Shown here: one piece after another, positions 7,101 through 9,416 of the stretch
How positions within the stretch are numbered: the stretch's first letter is position 1
Layout of the letters: the number at the start of each line of letters is the position of its first letter
Assembly (NCBI GenBank): GCA_039805565.1
Contig: JBDLTZ010000180.1
Span: forward strand, 1 to 9,416
Source: CALJIC01 sp039805565
GTDB taxonomy: Bacteria; Chloroflexota; Chloroflexia; Chloroflexales; Roseiflexaceae
Reading direction: 5' to 3'
Length of the DNA: 9,416 bases
Position numbers and translations under genes: made by a program
Notes under the pieces: model-generated
Told to the model about the DNA's origin: nothing
Databases searched by the model: none
What the model saw: the letters and a program-made list of their open reading frames with translations, nothing else

Positions 7101-8212
7101 CGCCGTGGAAGCCGGTCACGGTGCGGAGCAAGAACACGGGCGAGGCGTACTGCCCGCCGGCGCTTCCGGCCGAGACCGTGCTGCCGCACCACCGCTGGCT
7201 GGCGAAGCGCGCGGCCGAGCAGGTCCGCGCCGGGCGGGGGATGCTGGTCTTCGCCGAGCACACCAACAAGCTCGACATCCTTGCCGACCTGCAGACGAAG
7301 ATCCAGAGCCTCGCCCTGTCGGAGCACGGCACGCCAGTCAAGGTCGCGATCCTCCGCAGCACAACGGTTAAGCCGGGCGCTCGCGGCGCTTGGTTCACCG
7401 AGCGGGAGCGCGACGGCACCAACGTCGTGCTGTGTCACCCCGGCCTGGTCGAGACGGGCATGAACCTCATCGCTTGGCCGGAGATCGTCTTCGCCGAGCC
7501 GACCTACAGCCTCTACCGGGCGATGCAGGCGCGCAAGCGGGCGCTGCGGCCGACGCAGACCCAGGCCTGCAACGTGACCTGGCTGGGCTACTACGAGACG
7601 ATGATCGAGCAGGCGCTCGACATCATCGGCAGCAAGGCCACGGCCGCCACGCTGCTCAACGGGGACGACCTCAGCTCCGGCCTGATGCAGATGGACCCTG
7701 GCATGTCCCTGCTCCAGGAGCTGGCCCGGCGCGTCCTCCGCGACGAGGACATGAGCGAGGCCCGCGAGGTCATCGCGGCACGACTTGAGGCCGCTGGTAC
7801 AGCGCTTAAGGCGTCGCTCGAGGTCGGCGCACACGACCTTGTCGGCGTCACTGTGGCCGACATCGCTCGACCCGACCCGTCACTTCGGCCCACCGCCCCC
7901 GTTCGTCCGATGGCGCCGGCCCTGTTCCCGCCACCACTGCCCGCCGGCGAGCTGCTGCCCGCACTCGCCGGGACGCCGCCAATGCCCCTGCTGCCGCCCT
8001 CACCTGGCGCTGCGAACGGCAACGGTGCCAGCGCGGGCGTTCTGGCCTTCCTGCCCTCGCTGGACGACGGCGCCTTGCCGAAGACCAGCCACGACGAGGG
8101 CGAGGAGCTGAGCTGGGGCGAGGTGATCGTCCGCAACCGGCGCAAGGGGAAGCAGACCGCGGTGAGCGACGCAGCGCAGCAGGCCGTCCAGTTCTCGTTC
8201 GTCACCGACTGA
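4157..8212 (+). CDS. N6-adenine-type DNA methyltransferase fused to a SNF2-like helicase, with cysteine-rich insertion
   Basis: This 1351-residue multidomain protein has an N-terminal class I methyltransferase: SAM-binding motif I MVDICAGTGEAA (36-47) and catalytic motif IV NPPF (103-106), typical of N6-adenine or related amino-methyltransferases. Residues 190-420 include a basic stretch and are of unknown fold. A superfamily 2 helicase follows: YIPMQQH (421-427) as a possible Q motif, Walker A GADMGTGKS (453-461), Walker B DEFH (801-804), motif III LTGSP (830-834), and the second RecA lobe with GMLVFAEHTNKLDIL (1028-1042), GLVETGMNLIAWPEIVFAEP (1096-1115) and the motif VI-like QARKRALRPTQTQ (1124-1136). 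Between Walker A and B lies a roughly 200-residue insertion with a charged linker and zinc-ribbon-like cysteines (C667/H669, C691/C694, C719/C722). A proline-rich linker (about 1240-1285) leads to a C-terminal segment ending in QFSFVTD. No nuclease domain is visible. Phage P1 DarB is a known methyltransferase-helicase antirestriction protein; similarity of role is an inference. Confidence 0.9.
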   Translation: MTRLAMEANFQYVPLPRELIGAIASYVAPAPPVSRMVDICAGTGEAAAGMATAWGITRDRLYLNELVDGRTARCHDVSDHVLGADAIRALQVTLGFFQVAWTNPPFGQQPKEQGGGRYEPLFFKRIVEEGRWLQAGGVHLMLAPHDVWLTNRATLNHLARCYDRVTLVALPEKHRHYREVLVIGVVRAVERMGQELQARARQIAEKLAGDLPVLSLQTAPRYSIPAPVRQTRQLIWRDANAATPEQAQADVMACGGAWASRSHRTRLHTARQDRRRIRPIFPLGKVAAALRVAEGDINNMPVSINGRAVRIKGSTRKTTKTWQEERAGSDGAAILDSHRMELREPVVVTLDTESAAMTRYTGDAGIAALMDIPDAAQSLLDAVAGSAPPIYDMTIPPEVTAVVQGIVSVSGRALPGYAPGYIPMQQHIIAASHVAFRDPDPHTGKRRRVLGLGADMGTGKSSIAAGTAEVLRVLQPTNRGRAFTTLVVAPNHLIGELTQVLAHDQAIPGLDRPPLPQWIAEWRDLLPHWHSTILETPAQVSAFYAGAQADPATPRVGFIAFSKFSLSCGWEVAATTHRPAPSVPIANPEDEGAEHEPRLTWRAGFYARLKEEDQREWDAIKKREKARKGHGRQAQRVAAANGDASTTRVYGPGVSERTQRRDLLFRCGHAFRETLKGEEPTPLWHFDGLFCPDCGRRVRSKDGFPHTLDTLRKAGMVRCQFCGGVLGQQSRKQNNVGDRALPIFNDPAYLNAHVTEVRPGSSMPQRVIPWGVRPTSNPRMALGDFIVARGYGARTDFVVTDEFHAMKGRSSARGRIWGRLIRHAHRSEGLTGSPYGGKASTAYWMLQRMQNVFVRQEFRWDDEQAFVERLGILDTITSQVVEEEAQTFSGKRNATYVRVEERNGLTAELAAIMQSQFIFILLKQMGFLLPPYHEGVVFFNLPEGLDEQYAALVRKGKEIIKEPGGKDALSSYLQSTLTYCVAPWKPVTVRSKNTGEAYCPPALPAETVLPHHRWLAKRAAEQVRAGRGMLVFAEHTNKLDILADLQTKIQSLALSEHGTPVKVAILRSTTVKPGARGAWFTERERDGTNVVLCHPGLVETGMNLIAWPEIVFAEPTYSLYRAMQARKRALRPTQTQACNVTWLGYYETMIEQALDIIGSKATAATLLNGDDLSSGLMQMDPGMSLLQELARRVLRDEDMSEAREVIAARLEAAGTALKASLEVGAHDLVGVTVADIARPDPSLRPTAPVRPMAPALFPPPLPAGELLPALAGTPPMPLLPPSPGAANGNGASAGVLAFLPSLDDGALPKTSHDEGEELSWGEVIVRNRRKGKQTAVSDAAQQAVQFSFVTD

Positions 8213-8235
8213 CGGACGCCACCATACCGAGCCAC

Positions 8236-8267
8236 GAGGGGACGCGCGGTGCGTCCCCTCACTGTTT
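8236..8267 (+). terminator. Hairpin with T-rich tail, terminator-like, before the sliding clamp gene
   Basis: GAGGGGACGC at 8236-8245 pairs perfectly with GCGTCCCCTC at 8251-8260 around the five-base loop GCGGT, followed by ACTGTTTTC. It starts 24 bases after the helicase stop, and its 3' arm ends 37 bases before the clamp ATG at 8297. This is the third hairpin in this position in the window. Its T-tract is the best of the three but is displaced by three bases from the stem. Confidence 0.75.
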
Positions 8268-8296
8268 TCAACGCAACTGAAGGAAGGAGCCTCCCG

Positions 8297-9416
8297 ATGA
8301 AGATTGCTGCGCAGCAGGAGAATCTCAAGAAGGCCCTGGCCCAGGTCGGCCGCGCGATCCCCGGCAAGCCGGTGATGCCGGTGCTCGGCAACGTGCTGCT
8401 CGCCACCGAGCAGGGCCGGCTGCGCCTCACCGGCACCGACCTCCACCTCGGCATCACGGTCTGGATCGGCGCCCAGGTCGACGCGCCGGGCAGCATTCTG
8501 CTCCCCGCCGGGCTGCTCACCGATCTGGTGGCTGGCCTGCCAAACGACAAGGTGACGCTGGAGGTCAACGGCGAGAACCACGTCGTGACGGTGACCTGCG
8601 CCCGCTTCAGCACCCAGATCAATGGCGCCACGACCGACGACTACCCGACGGTGCAGCACACCGCGCCGGAGCAGGAGCCGCGGGCGCGCTTCGCCGCGCC
8701 GGTGCTGCGCGAGGCGATCTCCCAGGTTGCATGCGCGGCCGCCGACACCGATGCCCGGCCAGTGCTGGCCGGCGTCTACGTGCGGCTCCACGAGAGCAGT
8801 GCGATGCTCGCGGCCGCCGACGGCTTCCGCATGGCGACCAAGCAGATCGCCCTGCCCACACCCGTGGCCTCCCGCCAGGAGGTCATCATCCCGGCGCCGG
8901 CGCTGCGCGAACTGGGCGGGCTGCTGGGTGACGGCGGCGAACAGGTCGGCATGAGCCTCGTGATGGCCGCGGCCGGAAGCACCGCCGCGACCCAGGCGCT
9001 CTTCACCACTGAGCACTGGACCCTGAGCACCCGGCTGATCGACGGCCAGTACCCGGACGTCGAGCGCATCGTGCCGAAGGGCTGCACCACCAGGGCGATC
9101 GTCGACGTGCGCGAGCTGAACCGGGCAGTAAAGCTGGCCGCGCTGATCGCCAGCGTGAGCCAGAACGTCGTCAAGGTAAGTGTGAGCGCTGGCGAGGATG
9201 CCCAGCAGGGCACGGTGATGCTGAGCGCGAACGCCGCCGGCGTCGGCGCGAACACTGGCGCTGTCGAGAGCCAGGTGGCGGGCGAGGGTGGGCAGATCGC
9301 CCTTAACGTCAAGTATCTCGGCGAAGCGCTGGCAGTAATGGGCACGGCGCAGGTGGCCTTCGAGATGGTCACCTCCCAGGCACCGGGCGTCCTGCGCCCG
9401 GTCGGGCAGAGCGGCT
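8297..9416 (+). CDS. dnaN: DNA polymerase III beta subunit (sliding clamp), 3' end cut by window
   Basis: The frame is open from the ATG at 8297 to the window end, giving 373 complete codons. AAGGAG at 8284-8289 lies seven bases before the start. Known beta clamps form a ring around DNA and tether polymerases and other proteins. Clamp landmarks in order are KPVMPVLGNVLLATEQGRLRLTGTDLHLGI (24-53), DDYPTV (114-119), MLAAADGFRMA (170-180, equivalent to E. coli VATDGHRLA), LIDGQYPDVERIVPKG (247-262, equivalent to LVDGRFPDYRRVLPKN) and LNVKYLGEAL (336-345). Pocket positions equivalent to E. coli Gly174, Arg176, Pro242 and Arg246 are kept. Leu177 and Val247 are replaced conservatively by Met and Ile, and Thr172 and His175 by Ala and Phe. 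Usual family length is 365-385, so only about a dozen residues (the last strand, E. coli VVMPMRL) are missing. The context is not the usual dnaA-dnaN-recF locus, so this is probably an accessory clamp of a mobile element. Confidence 0.93.
   Translation, partial: MKIAAQQENLKKALAQVGRAIPGKPVMPVLGNVLLATEQGRLRLTGTDLHLGITVWIGAQVDAPGSILLPAGLLTDLVAGLPNDKVTLEVNGENHVVTVTCARFSTQINGATTDDYPTVQHTAPEQEPRARFAAPVLREAISQVACAAADTDARPVLAGVYVRLHESSAMLAAADGFRMATKQIALPTPVASRQEVIIPAPALRELGGLLGDGGEQVGMSLVMAAAGSTAATQALFTTEHWTLSTRLIDGQYPDVERIVPKGCTTRAIVDVRELNRAVKLAALIASVSQNVVKVSVSAGEDAQQGTVMLSANAAGVGANTGAVESQVAGEGGQIALNVKYLGEALAVMGTAQVAFEMVTSQAPGVLRPVGQSG

Noticed and set aside
5732..7834. A 700-codon open frame on the - strand opposite the helicase
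   Set aside because: It is rich in Arg, Gly, Leu and His with no recognisable motifs, and lies wholly opposite a gene with clear helicase motifs. Long antisense frames are expected in GC-rich DNA with strong third-position G+C.
8000..9016. A 338-codon open frame on the - strand opposite the start of the clamp gene
   Set aside because: It is opposite clear DnaN motifs and a hairpin, and its translation has the Arg/Gly/His-rich composition of antisense GC-rich sequence.
1..9416. CRISPR arrays, tRNA or rRNA genes, insertion sequences, long direct repeats
   Set aside because: No regularly spaced repeats, no cloverleaf-like segments, no transposase-like frame and no terminal inverted repeats were seen. 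The coding density leaves no gene-free stretch above 100 bases.

Overview
This is a GC-rich window (roughly two-thirds G+C by eye) with every gene on the + strand. No marker gene fixes the taxon. Base composition and the classical AGGAG-type ribosome binding sites fit a high-GC bacterium such as a Chloroflexota (Thermomicrobia-like) or an actinobacterium, but this is a weak inference. The gene mix suggests the DNA-replication or DNA-processing module of a plasmid, integrative element or large phage: a single-strand binding protein, a sliding clamp, a methyltransferase-helicase fusion and several unrecognised proteins, with no ordinary housekeeping operon. The sliding clamp does not sit beside dnaA or recF within the window.

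Layout. Positions 2-172 hold the C-terminal end of an unrecognised gene. A proline-rich small membrane protein (194-688) follows and overlaps by 8 bases a GNAT-type acetyltransferase (681-1211). That gene in turn overlaps by 77 bases an OB-fold SSB-like protein (1135-1632). After a 77-base gap comes a 269-residue protein of unknown fold (1710-2519) that ends in a glycine/asparagine-rich linker and an SSB-like acidic tip. Next are an unrecognised 483-residue protein with an acidic tail (2612-4063), a 1351-residue N6-adenine-type methyltransferase fused to a SNF2-like helicase with a cysteine-rich insertion (4157-8212), and a DnaN-type beta clamp (8297 to beyond the window end, about a dozen residues missing).

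The four genes from 1710 on are separated by three short gaps. Each gap carries a strong GC-rich hairpin followed by a short T-rich stretch, and each hairpin lies only 20-40 bases before the next start codon. That leaves almost no room for a promoter between hairpin and gene. Either transcription reads through (antitermination, or leaky terminators that tune dosage), or the hairpins are mRNA processing or stabilising elements.

How the parts may work together (inference): the SSB-like protein and the acidic-tipped protein would handle single-stranded DNA and recruit partners. The methyltransferase-helicase would remodel and modify the element's DNA, possibly protecting it from host restriction in the manner of phage P1 DarB-type fusions. 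The dedicated clamp would provide processivity or a docking platform. The most interesting points are the methyltransferase-helicase fusion, the apparent transfer of the SSB acidic tip to a separate neighbouring protein, and the repeated hairpin-before-gene layout.
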